Origin: JAFGAS01 sp963809875 | GTDB lineage: Bacteria; Desulfobacterota; Zymogenia; Zymogenales; Zymogenaceae | Length of the DNA stretch: 64,000 nucleotides | Direction of reading: 5' to 3' | Assembly (NCBI GenBank): GCA_963809875.1 | Contig: CAWELC010000010.1 | Span: 124,001-188,000 of the forward strand | Shown here: piece after piece, positions 8,242-16,405 of the stretch | Layout: every line of letters starts with the position of its first letter | How positions within the stretch are numbered: the first letter of the stretch is position 1 | Translations under genes and position numbers: made by a program | The notes under the pieces: model-generated | The model's input: the letters and a program-made list of their open reading frames with translations, nothing else | Databases searched by the model: none | What the model was told of the DNA's origin: nothing

Positions 8242-9798
8242 ATGTTTCAGCTCCCTTCGCCTAAGACCGACCTTTGCCTCATTCACCCGCCCAGCGTGTT
8301 TGACTTCAGGCAGAGGGAAATCCTCTTCGGTCCCATCAGCGACGTCATCCCGTCCACACCGGCATTCGAGATGTATCCGATCGGTTTTTCGTCTATCGCC
8401 GAATTCCTTTCTGAGAACGGGATCGGCGTTCGTATCGTCAACCTCGCGTACCTGATGCTTAAACGGCCTCATCTGGACGTCAGAAGATACCTCAAAAGCC
8501 TCAGGGCCAGGGCCTTCGGGATCTCTCTCCATTGGCTCCCCCACGCACACGGAGCGATCGAGCTCGCCCGTCTCCTCAAGGAAGTTCACCCGGAGGTGCC
8601 GGTGATTCTCGGAGGCTACTCATCTACGTACTTCGCCGACGAGATCATCCGGTATCCCTTCGTCGATTACATCGTACGGGGCGATTCCACCGAGCGGGCC
8701 CTCGTTGGGCTCATGAGGGCGATTGCGGGGGAAGGGCGCTTTGAGGATGTGCCCAACCTGGTCTTCAAGAGGGGAGAAACGACAGTCTCAAGCGACTCCT
8801 TTCTGCTGGACGATCACCTCAATGACTTTTCCAACAACTACGTAAATCTCTTTCGAAAAGCCCTCAAATACCGCGATCCGATCGGTATGACGCCCATACA
8901 CGACTGGTGGAGCTACCCCATCACGATGATCGTGACGTGCCGGGGCTGCACGAAGAGCTGCGCCATCTGCGGGGGATCGAAATGGGCGGGCAAGCGATAC
9001 CTCGGGCGGGATCGGGTCGCCTACCGGGATGCCCAAACCGTGGCCGATGATGTGATACGGCTTGCCGGATTCACACGCGCCCCCATCTTCGTCGTCGGGG
9101 ATATACGGCAGGGTGGTGACGATTACGCCCGGCGGTTCCTCGAAAGAGTCGCCCCGGCGCGGGTTCAAAATCCTGTCGTGCTTGAGCTTTTCGATACCGC
9201 GCCGGAAGCCTTTTTTCAGGCGGTATCGGGCGCCCTTCGCAACGTCAACTACGAGATATCTCCGGAAACGCACGACGATGCGCTGCGCCGGGTCTCGGGC
9301 AAGCAGTACGGCGCCGCCGGAGTCCAGGACAATATCCGCTGGGCGCTGAAGTACGGGGCGAAAAAATTCGACGTCTTCTTCATGACGGGAATCCCCCGGC
9401 AGGACTACGGATCGGTAATCGAGACCGTCGCGTACGCCGGGGAGTTGATGAAGGAATTCGGAAAACGGCTTATGCCGTTCATCTCGCCACTGGCCCCGTT
9501 TCTCGATCCCGGCAGCATCGCCTTTGAGAACCCCGGGAAATACGGTTATACGATCCTTCGCAGAAGTTTCGGGGAACATGTCACGGCGTTGTCAGGATCG
9601 TCCTGGAAGGATATGCTCAACTATGAGAGCGCATCCCTTTGCCGCGAGGAGCTGGTGGCGGCGACCTACGAGGCGGGGGCGCGGCTCAACGAGCTTAAGC
9701 GCGCTGCGGGAAATATCGACTCGGCTACCTATCGACGGGTAAAAACGCGTGCTGACACCCTGTCTCGAATGGAAAGACGCGGGGCGGATCGGGCGTAA
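8242..9798 (+). CDS. B12-binding domain radical SAM protein
   Basis: From ATG 8242 (AAGGA ten bases upstream) the product is about 518 residues. An N-terminal Rossmann-like cobalamin-binding region (IHPPSVF...ILGGYSSTYF) precedes the radical SAM core, whose cluster motif is CTKSCAIC, a CxxxCxxC. Later blocks such as YEISPETHDD and FFMTGIPRQD fit the barrel of B12-dependent radical SAM enzymes. These enzymes use an iron-sulfur cluster and S-adenosylmethionine for radical methylations or rearrangements. The product cannot be named from sequence. It is monocistronic and sits opposite the cbiQO unit; the cobalamin-type domain and cobalt/nickel uptake side by side may be coincidence. An upstream ATG at 8233 is possible but its spacing is poor. 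Confidence 0.85.
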   Translation: MFQLPSPKTDLCLIHPPSVFDFRQREILFGPISDVIPSTPAFEMYPIGFSSIAEFLSENGIGVRIVNLAYLMLKRPHLDVRRYLKSLRARAFGISLHWLPHAHGAIELARLLKEVHPEVPVILGGYSSTYFADEIIRYPFVDYIVRGDSTERALVGLMRAIAGEGRFEDVPNLVFKRGETTVSSDSFLLDDHLNDFSNNYVNLFRKALKYRDPIGMTPIHDWWSYPITMIVTCRGCTKSCAICGGSKWAGKRYLGRDRVAYRDAQTVADDVIRLAGFTRAPIFVVGDIRQGGDDYARRFLERVAPARVQNPVVLELFDTAPEAFFQAVSGALRNVNYEISPETHDDALRRVSGKQYGAAGVQDNIRWALKYGAKKFDVFFMTGIPRQDYGSVIETVAYAGELMKEFGKRLMPFISPLAPFLDPGSIAFENPGKYGYTILRRSFGEHVTALSGSSWKDMLNYESASLCREELVAATYEAGARLNELKRAAGNIDSATYRRVKTRADTLSRMERRGADRA

Positions 9799-10022
9799 CG
9801 GGCGGCTTGTCCAAAGGGACCAGCGGCAAAAGGGTAGGGATTGACCCGAACGACCTGGGTATCGTCTGTGACAAGGAGGAGATCAAATGGCAAAAGAGGG
9901 GAGGAAGGTTTCGCTTCTTTGCCATCGGACGCGCCGTTGCCAGGGAGCTTGCCAGGAGGAGAACGGTAATGAAACGAGTTGTGGGAAGTGGTGATGATTT
10001 ATCAAATCGATGACGTTTTGTC

Positions 10023-10051
10023 TTGACAGGTGCAGGATATTTTTTTACTAT
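10023..10051 (+). promoter_or_regulatory. Predicted strong sigma-70 promoter P1
   Basis: A consensus TTGACA lies 17 bases before TACTAT. The predicted start point, about 10058, falls at the edge of the palindrome at 10057-10075, as expected of a repressible promoter. Confidence 0.58.
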
Positions 10052-10056
10052 TTCAA

Positions 10057-10075
10057 ATTGATTGACAGATCAATC
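10057..10075. promoter_or_regulatory. Palindromic operator candidate
   Basis: Two overlapping palindromic registers are visible: ATTGAT-N6-ATCAAT (10057-10074) and GATTGA-N4-TCAATC (10060-10075). The site directly follows the P1 -10 element. Size and position fit a TetR- or GntR-type repressor operator. No regulator gene is adjacent. Confidence 0.5.
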
Positions 10076-10192
10076 TAAGTGCTCCTCTATGCGGAAAAAG
10101 TGGTGGGAATTCTCGGGTCCCGGCGAAAGATGACCGGCCCGGGTAATCGGGCACGAGAGATTGCATCGGGGCGCGGGCCGGCGTCACGGCGC

Positions 10193-10221
10193 TTGACTAA
10201 ACCGGCCGGGTCTGCTATATG
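10193..10221 (+). promoter_or_regulatory. Predicted extended -10 promoter P2
   Basis: TTGACT, a 17-base spacer and TATATG preceded by TGC (extended -10). It would start transcription about 115 bases upstream of the CoA-transferase alpha gene, bypassing the P1 operator. Confidence 0.5.
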
Positions 10222-10341
10222 ATGAGCTTTAGTTTTGAGTTTTAATCCGAACGCCACGGCATGCCGTCTGGTCTGTACGAATACAAGGAACCGGTTATCG
10301 GTAGAATCATCGTTTAGGAAACTGTAAGGAGGAGGTTTTCA

Positions 10342-11340
10342 GTGGACGTAATAGAGGAAGGAATCGGCAGGCTATTTACCGACCCCGACCCTGATAAGGC
10401 ACGGGAGTTCTTCAGGAAGAAGTCGCGGGAGCTCAAGAACAAGATGATGAGCGTCAGTGACGCCGTCAAGACACTCCTCAAGGACGGGGACTACTTCGCG
10501 ATCGGCGGTTTCGGTGCGAACCGGATTCCCACCGCGGTCTGCCACGAAATCGTGCGGCAGAAGAAGAAGAATCTCGCCTTTGCGGGACACACCTCGACCC
10601 ACGATTTTCAAATATTGGCCGCAGGCAAGGTCTTCAATAAGTGCGACATCGCCTATATCATAGGTCTTGAGGCGCGGGGTCTCTCGCCCAATGCCCGGCG
10701 TTATATGGAGACCGGCGAGGTGGAAGTCACCGAGTGGACCAACTATGCCATGGCCGCTCGGCTCAAGGCTGCGGCGATGGGAGTGTCCTTTGTGCCGATC
10801 AGAAACATGATGGGGACCGATACGTTCAAATACAGCGCCTCCAAAAAGATACAATGCCCCTATACGGGGGATAACTATGTGCTGGCCCCGGCGCTCTACC
10901 CCGATTTTTCGGCCATACACGTCCATGAAGCGGACATGTACGGCAACTGCCGGATCAAGGGGATCACCATCGCCGACCTGGAGCTGGCACGGGCCTCAAA
11001 GCGCCTGGTGATTACGTGCGAGCGGATCATCTCCAACGATCAGATCAGGAGCGACCCGTCGCTGACGCTCATCCCGTTCTATCTGGTTGACGCCGTCTGC
11101 GAAGTCCCCTACGGCAGCTACCCGGGCAATATGCCTTACGAATACTATTCCGATGAGGAACACCTGAGGGAGTGGCTGACGATCGAGAAGGATCCGGAAG
11201 AGCTCAAGAAGTTTCTCGTCAAGAATATCTATAACGTTAAGGAATTCTCGGAGTATATCGAAATAAACGGCGGCCTCAAGAAGATGCAGGAACTCAGAGA
11301 CAAGGAATTCCTGATCAATAACAACAACGCCAAGAAATAA
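10342..11340 (+). CDS. CoA-transferase alpha subunit (glutaconate CoA-transferase type)
   Basis: The 332-residue protein matches family I CoA-transferase alpha subunits of the glutaconate type: GGFGANRIP near residue 53 fits the GxGG-like CoA-binding loop, and a C-terminal extension contains VPYGSYPGNM. It starts with GTG behind AAGGAGGAGG. With the next gene it forms a heterodimer that moves CoA from acetyl- or another acyl-CoA to a carboxylic acid. The next two genes are the beta subunit (16-base gap) and a beta-keto acid cleavage enzyme, so the acceptor is probably a short-chain or dicarboxylic acid in amino-acid or keto-acid breakdown. The exact substrate is not readable from sequence. 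Confidence 0.85.
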   Translation: MDVIEEGIGRLFTDPDPDKAREFFRKKSRELKNKMMSVSDAVKTLLKDGDYFAIGGFGANRIPTAVCHEIVRQKKKNLAFAGHTSTHDFQILAAGKVFNKCDIAYIIGLEARGLSPNARRYMETGEVEVTEWTNYAMAARLKAAAMGVSFVPIRNMMGTDTFKYSASKKIQCPYTGDNYVLAPALYPDFSAIHVHEADMYGNCRIKGITIADLELARASKRLVITCERIISNDQIRSDPSLTLIPFYLVDAVCEVPYGSYPGNMPYEYYSDEEHLREWLTIEKDPEELKKFLVKNIYNVKEFSEYIEINGGLKKMQELRDKEFLINNNNAKK

Positions 11341-11356
11341 TGGAGGTAGGTCACCC

Positions 11357-12127
11357 ATGGCTGACTTTAATACGATGGAATTGATGATCTGCACCGCCGC
11401 ACGGGAACTCGAAGACGGCGCTACCGTCGGCGTGGGCACCGGCGCGCCCTGTGCGGCGGCGATGCTCTCCCAGAAGACGACCGCCCCCAACCTTGTCATT
11501 TTCTTTGAGGCGGGCGGTGTCGCCCCCCTGATCCCCGTAATGCCCATTTCGGTGGGTGATTCACGTACAACCTGGAAGGCCAACATGGCCGCCGGTATGT
11601 GCGAGGTTATGGAGACCTGCTGCCGAGGTTTCGTTGATTATACCTTCCTGGGCGGGGCCCAGATCGACATGTACGGCAATCTCAACTCAACCCGGATCGG
11701 TGGAGATGAGCAAAAACCGAAGGTCAGGCTGCCCGGAAGCGGCGGCGCCAATGATTTTGCGTCCTTCTGCTGGCGTATGATGGTCATTACCGCTCAAGAC
11801 TCCCGTCGCTTCGTTGAGAGATGCGAGTTTATCACCACTCCCGGATATCTTACCGGCGGGGATTCACGGCAGAAATCGGGCCTTCCCAAGGGGTCAGGAC
11901 CCTATAAGATTATCACGAACATGGCGGTAATGGACTTCGATCCTGAATCCAAACGGATGCGGATTTCCTCCATCAATCACGGTTATTCCGAGAAGGACGT
12001 CCGCGACAACTGCGGTTTCGAGTTGTTGAAGGCCCCCAAGGTAACCGAAACGCCGCCCCCGACCGCCGAAGCCCTGAGGCTCCTGCGAGAGGAGATCGAC
12101 CCGTATAAATACATTATCGGAAGATAG
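11357..12127 (+). CDS. CoA-transferase beta subunit (glutaconate CoA-transferase type)
   Basis: The 256-residue beta subunit has the conserved catalytic-glutamate segment IFFEAGG (Glu about residue 50), where family I CoA-transferases form the glutamyl-CoA thioester. Other typical blocks are GGAQIDMYGNLNS and LPGSGGANDFAS. It begins 16 bases after the alpha subunit with AGGTAGG upstream, consistent with co-translation of a heterodimer. The beta-keto acid cleavage enzyme follows after a 148-base gap. Confidence 0.87.
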   Translation: MADFNTMELMICTAARELEDGATVGVGTGAPCAAAMLSQKTTAPNLVIFFEAGGVAPLIPVMPISVGDSRTTWKANMAAGMCEVMETCCRGFVDYTFLGGAQIDMYGNLNSTRIGGDEQKPKVRLPGSGGANDFASFCWRMMVITAQDSRRFVERCEFITTPGYLTGGDSRQKSGLPKGSGPYKIITNMAVMDFDPESKRMRISSINHGYSEKDVRDNCGFELLKAPKVTETPPPTAEALRLLREEIDPYKYIIGR

Positions 12128-12275
12128 TGTCGACTGATGACGATTAGTCAGGCAATGACCGCGGACCGATAGGAACCGGGCTGCCATTGCATGCCTGGGA
12201 GTTACGGCGTCGGAAATCGCATGAGAGGCGACTCGTGCGATATATTACGTGTGTCACTTTATAACGGAGGAACCG

Positions 12276-13139
12276 ATGAGCGATAAAGTAATCATCACCG
12301 CCGCGTTGACCGGGGCGGTAACCAGAAAGGAACAAAACCCGGCAGTCCCCTACACACCGGAGGAGTTTGCCGAAGACGCGTACAAGGTCTACAATTCCGG
12401 TGGATCGATCGTCCACATCCATGTGCGCGATCCCGAGAACGGGGTCCCCACTCCCGATATTGACAAAATCAGGCCGACTATCGAGGCGATCCGGGCAAAA
12501 TGCCCCAAGCTCATTATCAATATGAGCTCGGCCATCGGCCCCTGGGTGACCAAGGAGCAGCGGATCGCCCCCGTCGTAGCCATGAAGCCGCCGATGGCGA
12601 GCCTCAATACCAACTCCATGAACTTCGGCGTTGCAAACTGGAAGACGGGCGAGGTGCCGATGGAGATCGTCTTCGAAAACACGTTCGCGATGCTCATCGA
12701 TTTCAACAGGCAGATGAAGGAAAACGGCGTAAAGCCCGAGCTGGAAATCTACGACATGGGCGGCCTGTTCAACGTGCTTTTGGTCAGAAGGCAGAAGATA
12801 TTCGAAGAGCCGATGCACTTCCAGATGGTCTTCGGCGTGGCGGGCGGCGTTCCTTACGAGCTCCCGATGTTCTCCGAGATGCTGGCGCACCTGCCCGAGG
12901 GCTCAACCTACAGCGTATGCGGCGTGGGTCCGAACCAGTTCCGCGCCAATATGACGTCGGTGGTTAACGGCGGCCATATGAGGGTGGGCCTCGAGGACAA
13001 TACGAGGATGCCGGACGGCGAGCTCGCCAAGGGAAGCTGGGAGCAGGTAGAATGGGCGGTCAAGGTAGCGAAACTGGCCGGACGCGAGGTGGCGACGCCC
13101 GACGAGGCGCGTAAGATCCTCAACCTCAAGAATAAGTAA
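12276..13139 (+). CDS. Beta-keto acid cleavage enzyme (BKACE, DUF849; Kce-like)
   Basis: From ATG 12276 (GGAGG six bases upstream) the product is 287 residues, the family's usual size. The zinc site is visible as HIHVRDP (His 47 and His 49) and a Glu in RVGLEDN. The founding member, Kce of lysine fermentation, condenses 3-keto-5-aminohexanoate with acetyl-CoA to give acetoacetate and 3-aminobutyryl-CoA; other members act on many beta-keto acids. A CoA-transferase operon upstream fits such a pathway: one enzyme activates an acid, the other splits a keto acid with acetyl-CoA. Other lysine-fermentation genes (kamA, kdd, kal) are absent here, so the substrate stays open. Confidence 0.88.
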   Translation: MSDKVIITAALTGAVTRKEQNPAVPYTPEEFAEDAYKVYNSGGSIVHIHVRDPENGVPTPDIDKIRPTIEAIRAKCPKLIINMSSAIGPWVTKEQRIAPVVAMKPPMASLNTNSMNFGVANWKTGEVPMEIVFENTFAMLIDFNRQMKENGVKPELEIYDMGGLFNVLLVRRQKIFEEPMHFQMVFGVAGGVPYELPMFSEMLAHLPEGSTYSVCGVGPNQFRANMTSVVNGGHMRVGLEDNTRMPDGELAKGSWEQVEWAVKVAKLAGREVATPDEARKILNLKNK

Positions 13140-13173
13140 GCCTACTAAGGACCGCAGCATAACGCGATAGGGG

Positions 13174-13212
13174 AAGGCTGCCGCAGGATTATCTGCGGCG
13201 GCCTTCTTTTTT
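13174..13212 (+). terminator. Intrinsic terminator after the BKACE gene
   Basis: A 13-bp stem (AAGGCTGCCGCAG, one G-T pair) with loop GATTAT is followed by CTTTTTT, 35 bases after the stop codon. Confidence 0.88.
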
Positions 13213-13283
13213 GGGAAGCAGCTCCAGCGGCCTAGGTATCCATCGTCTATTATTAGTTTCCGCGATACATCCTGCGAAATAGT

Positions 13284-13312
13284 TTGACGCTTCAGTAAAA
13301 TAATACTACTAT
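13284..13312 (+). promoter_or_regulatory. Predicted sigma-70 promoter of the V4R gene
   Basis: TTGACG, 17 bases, TACTAT in an AT-rich stretch about 60 bases upstream of the V4R start codon. Confidence 0.52.
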
Positions 13313-13369
13313 TTTCACGTTCCTGATTCATTTTCTATTTCATCTACCATTTCATTTACGGAGGAGGCC

Positions 13370-13918
13370 ATGGCTGATAAGGTTGTCGGTTCCGGGATGT
13401 TTGAGGTTAAGGACAACGAGGAGATCTGGGGATTAAACAGACGCTGGGTTCTCTTTTCAAATGCACTGCTACTCAATATGATGGACAGGATGGAGGCCAT
13501 CCTGGGACCCGTTGCAAAACGGCAGATCTACGAAGTGGGCTATTCATCGGGTAAGATGGGCGGACAGCGAATGCGGGAGATATTTAAGGGGGGAATTGAG
13601 CAATTCAAACAGCATGTCAATCTCAGCACCACCCTTGGCTGGGGGAAGATCAGCAAAGTGGAATATGATGAGGGGAGCGGAAAGATCATCCTCGAGTACC
13701 TGAATACCTGGGAATCCGGGGGGCATCACGAGATTCACGGGGATACAAAGACAAAGAACGCGACGTGCCTATTTTCCGCCGGACTGGCCGGAGGAGCTGC
13801 GGAAGGCGCCTTCGAAATGCCCTATGAGTCAGTGGAGGAGGTTTGTGTCAGTAAAGGAGATCAGGTGTGTCGCTTCGTGCTGACCCCGATGGGAGAGAAG
13901 AGGAGGGTTATCAGGTAG
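13370..13918 (+). CDS. V4R (4-vinyl reductase) domain protein
   Basis: The 182-residue protein is a stand-alone V4R domain: a GxxxG-rich helix (YSSGKMGGQ), then NATCLFSAGLAGG and a C-terminal EEVCVSKGDQVCRFVL. This ligand-binding domain is known from bacteriochlorophyll 4-vinyl reductase BchJ and from the sensor part of XylR/DmpR regulators that bind aromatic compounds. No DNA-binding or sigma-54 activation domain is attached, so this is a free binding protein or sensor. It starts behind GGAGG, has its own predicted promoter and terminator and is monocistronic. The ligand is unknown; a metal or hydrophobic small molecule is possible. Confidence 0.82.
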   Translation: MADKVVGSGMFEVKDNEEIWGLNRRWVLFSNALLLNMMDRMEAILGPVAKRQIYEVGYSSGKMGGQRMREIFKGGIEQFKQHVNLSTTLGWGKISKVEYDEGSGKIILEYLNTWESGGHHEIHGDTKTKNATCLFSAGLAGGAAEGAFEMPYESVEEVCVSKGDQVCRFVLTPMGEKRRVIR

Positions 13919-13941
13919 CATCCCTCCGACGGATTGAAGCC

Positions 13942-13968
13942 GCCCCCCGAAGGGGCGGTTTTTTTTGA
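13942..13968 (+). terminator. Intrinsic terminator after the V4R gene
   Basis: CCGCCCC / GGGGCGG stem with a CCGAA loop followed by eight T residues. Confidence 0.9.
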
Positions 13969-14080
13969 GCTGGGTTTCCCGTTTGTGCCCGAGTGCATAT
14001 GACGCATCCGGCCGCGCGAAATCACTAAAGGCCCAGGGGTTTTTTTCTATAGGCCCGGCTTCTTTGGCCAGATAAATTAA

Positions 14081-14109
14081 TTGACTCAAGAGGACCAAAA
14101 GACTATAAT
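14081..14109 (+). promoter_or_regulatory. Predicted sigma-70 promoter of the slipin operon
   Basis: TTGACT, 17 bases, perfect TATAAT, about 33 bases upstream of the slipin start codon. Confidence 0.62.
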
Positions 14110-14141
14110 CATGAGAGTTTAAACAGAACAGGAGGTTTCTC

Positions 14142-14914
14142 ATGGGTGGAGCAGTTGGTATTCTTATTCTGATCGCGTATCTTCTTGGCCATCGTCTTTT
14201 CCGCCATCAGGGTGCTCAACGAGTACGACCGGGGCGTTATCTTCAGGCTTGGGCAGACTCATCGACGTGAAGGGTCCCGGCCTTATCTTCCTGATCCCCG
14301 TCATCGATAAAATGCTTCGTGTCTCCCTCAGGACGGTAACGATGGACGTTCCCCCGCAGGACGTTATCACGAGGGACAACGTCTCGGTCAAGGTCAATGC
14401 CGTCGTCTATTTCAGGGTCATGGACCCGAATAAGGCCATCGTCGAAGTTGAGAACTACATGTACGCCACTTCCCAGCTTGCCCAAACCACGCTGAGGAGC
14501 ATCCTGGGTCAGGAAGAACTCGACGACATGCTGGCCGAGCGGGAAAAGATCAACAATCGAATTCAGGAGATACTCGACAAGAACACGGAGCCCTGGGGCG
14601 TTAAGGTTTCCCACGTGGAGATCAAGCACATCGACCTGCCCCAGGATATGCAGCGGGCCATCGCGCGGCAGGCCGAGGCCGAGCGGATCAGGCGGGCCAA
14701 GGTCATCAACGCCGACGGCGAGTTCCAGGCCTCCGCAAAGCTGGCCGAGGCCGCGGTAGTCCTCGGAAAGAACCCGATAGCGCTGCAGCTGAGGTATCTC
14801 CAGACGCTGGCGGAGATCGCGACGGAAAACAACTCCACGACGATCTTCCCGGTGCCCATAGATATCTTTCGAGCCGTTCAAGAAGTTTCTCGCGGAAAAG
14901 AAGTGAGACGATGA
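14142..14914 (+). CDS. Slipin (SPFH/stomatin-family membrane protein), two apparent frameshifts
   Basis: Reading from ATG 14142 (AGGAGG upstream) gives an N-terminal membrane segment (MGGAVGILILIAYLL). One extra G near 14187 shifts to a frame encoding AIVFSAIRVLNEYDRGVIFRLG, and one extra G near 14251 shifts into the long frame GRLIDVKGPG..., which continues to the stop. Corrected, the protein is about 257 residues with the full SPFH/band 7 domain (RGVIFRLGR, VDVPPQDVITRDNV-type blocks, QTTLRSILGQ) and a Gln/Ala/Glu-rich coiled coil. Slipins scaffold membrane microdomains and often pair with an NfeD protease; here the operon partners are a DUF2148 protein and an M50 protease. Both shifts look like single-base insertions. 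Confidence 0.8.
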
Positions 14915-15430
14915 GCGACAAAGCTCTTGAGATAGCCGCGCAGCTCATGGCTCTCTCCGCGACCACGGCCCCGAAGTCCCGGGGTGAGAATTTCGTCTTC
15001 ACGAAGATCATCGACGGCACCCAGGTCAAGGAAATCGCCGATTCAATGGAGCGATTCGGCAAGAAGTTGAAGAAGGCGAACTTCGACCGCGACGCTGCGA
15101 GCGTCAGAAATTCGGAAGTGATTCTGCTGATCGGGATACGGGATGCCACTCCGATCTCCCTGAACTGCGGGGCGTGTGGTTACGATGAATGCGGCAAGCG
15201 TTATAAAGAAGAAGGGGCCGGAATTCTCCGGCCCCCATTGTGCGTTTCGTCTCCTCGATATGGGAATTGCCCTCGGATCGGCGGTCAAGACGGCGTCGAT
15301 TCTTAACGTCGATAATCGAATCATGTACCGTATCGGGACAACGGCCCGGGATATGGGCATCGTCGATTGGGACTACGTCATGGGGATTCCCCTGTCCGTC
15401 ACCGGAAAGAACGTTCACTTTGACCGATAG
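14911..15430 (+). CDS. DUF2148 ferredoxin-domain protein, one apparent frameshift
   Basis: The gene starts at ATG 14911, overlapping the slipin stop codon (ATGA). The first frame encodes the N-terminal domain up to the cysteine cluster NCGACGYDEC; one extra G at about 15193 moves the rest (AASVIKKKGPEFSGP...) into the next frame, which ends at 15430. Joined, the product is about 173 residues and carries the two family blocks: the CGACGY-type cysteines near residue 90 and LDMGIALGSAVKTASILNVDNR. The family is widespread in anaerobes and of unknown function; cysteine spacing suggests an iron-sulfur cluster. It lies between slipin and a site-2-type protease. Confidence 0.78.
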
Positions 15431-16340
15431 TACGCTCCATAACAATTCGGTGGGGGAGCCGCAGGACCGCGCGGCCGGCTTCCGCCCCGAAAAGAGAAAA
15501 AGTACCTACCGACTGCCGCTTCTACTTTTTCTGCTTACGGTCGTAACCACCCTGATTGCCGGGAGCTCATTTTACGCATCATATGAAGATCTGATCAGCC
15601 ACCCCGGCCTGATCCTGACGGGGATTCCCTTTGCCTTCTCGCTCCTTGCCGTTCTTCTCGCCCACGAGATGGGGCATTTCGTCACGTCGCGGCACTACCG
15701 GGTGGATGTAACACTTCCCTACTTTATCCCGGCGCCGACGCTGTTCGGAACCCTCGGCGCGGTCATCAAGATGCGATCCCCGATTCGAAAAAAGACCATG
15801 CTCCTGGACATAGGCGCCGCGGGTCCGCTGGCGGGGATCGTAATCGCGATCCCGCTGGTAATATGGGGCCTTTATCACTCGCAGGTGATCCCGATTTCTT
15901 CGGGTGATCAGACATATCTCTTCTTCGGTGACTCTCTTTTGTTCAAGCTCCTGTCGTACATGATCGTCGGTACGATTCCGGAAGGATATGACATTATGCT
16001 GTCCCCCATCGCCTTTGCGGGGTGGGTGGGTTTTCTGGTTACCGCGCTGAATCTGATGCCGATGGGTCAGCTGGACGGAGGGCACATCGCCTACGCCCTT
16101 TTCGGGCGCGGCCAGCGAATCGTCTCTCGGATTTTTGTGGGGGTGCTGATCGTATTGGGAATTGTCTATTATTTGGGGTGGCTTGTCTGGGCGGCGCTGG
16201 TGCTTATCATCGGCGTTGATCACCCTCCGGTCTCGGATGACGACGTCGGTTTGGGCGTGAACAGAATGATCGTTGGATGGTTTTGCTTTTTCCTGTTTAT
16301 TGTCACTTTTATTCCCGTACCGGTGAAAATAGACTTTTAG
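15420..16340 (+). CDS. Site-2 protease-like M50 membrane metalloprotease
   Basis: From TTG 15420 (GTG 15450 is an alternative) the protein is about 306 residues with at least six hydrophobic segments. The zinc-binding HEMGH lies in the second membrane segment and the third ligand block, LMPMGQLDGGH, lies in a later one. These are the hallmarks of peptidase family M50, which cleaves substrates inside the membrane, as in SpoIVFB and RseP; no PDZ domain is seen. It overlaps the end of the DUF2148 gene, so slipin, DUF2148 and protease are one operon. Homologues of this size include the plant EGY-type group. Confidence 0.87.
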   Translation: MTDSTLHNNSVGEPQDRAAGFRPEKRKSTYRLPLLLFLLTVVTTLIAGSSFYASYEDLISHPGLILTGIPFAFSLLAVLLAHEMGHFVTSRHYRVDVTLPYFIPAPTLFGTLGAVIKMRSPIRKKTMLLDIGAAGPLAGIVIAIPLVIWGLYHSQVIPISSGDQTYLFFGDSLLFKLLSYMIVGTIPEGYDIMLSPIAFAGWVGFLVTALNLMPMGQLDGGHIAYALFGRGQRIVSRIFVGVLIVLGIVYYLGWLVWAALVLIIGVDHPPVSDDDVGLGVNRMIVGWFCFFLFIVTFIPVPVKIDF

Positions 16341-16405
16341 TCTCACCGTAACAAAGAGGGCCGCTTTATGGCAGGCGGCCGTGTTGGTAAAAGCAAGGAG
16401 GTTTC

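Larger units (their letters stand above)
9799..10341 (+). promoter_or_regulatory. Regulatory region upstream of the CoA-transferase operon
   Basis: This 540-base gap holds no supportable gene; the open frame at 9807-10013 has no family features. It contains two predicted promoters (10023-10051 and 10193-10221) and a palindrome (10057-10075), listed separately, plus GC-rich sequence between them. A transcript from the first promoter would carry a leader of about 280 bases. Confidence 0.5.

Noticed and set aside
9807..10013. 68-codon open frame in the CoA-transferase upstream region
   Set aside because: No ribosome binding site, no family motif, and it runs into the P1 promoter region.
10342..13139. 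Lysine fermentation operon
   Set aside because: A Kce-like enzyme and CoA-transferase are present, but aminomutase, 3,5-diaminohexanoate dehydrogenase and 3-aminobutyryl-CoA lyase genes are not.
16359..16380. GGCCGC/GCGGCC hairpin after the M50 protease gene as a terminator
   Set aside because: Six-pair stem without a T run; too weak to call.
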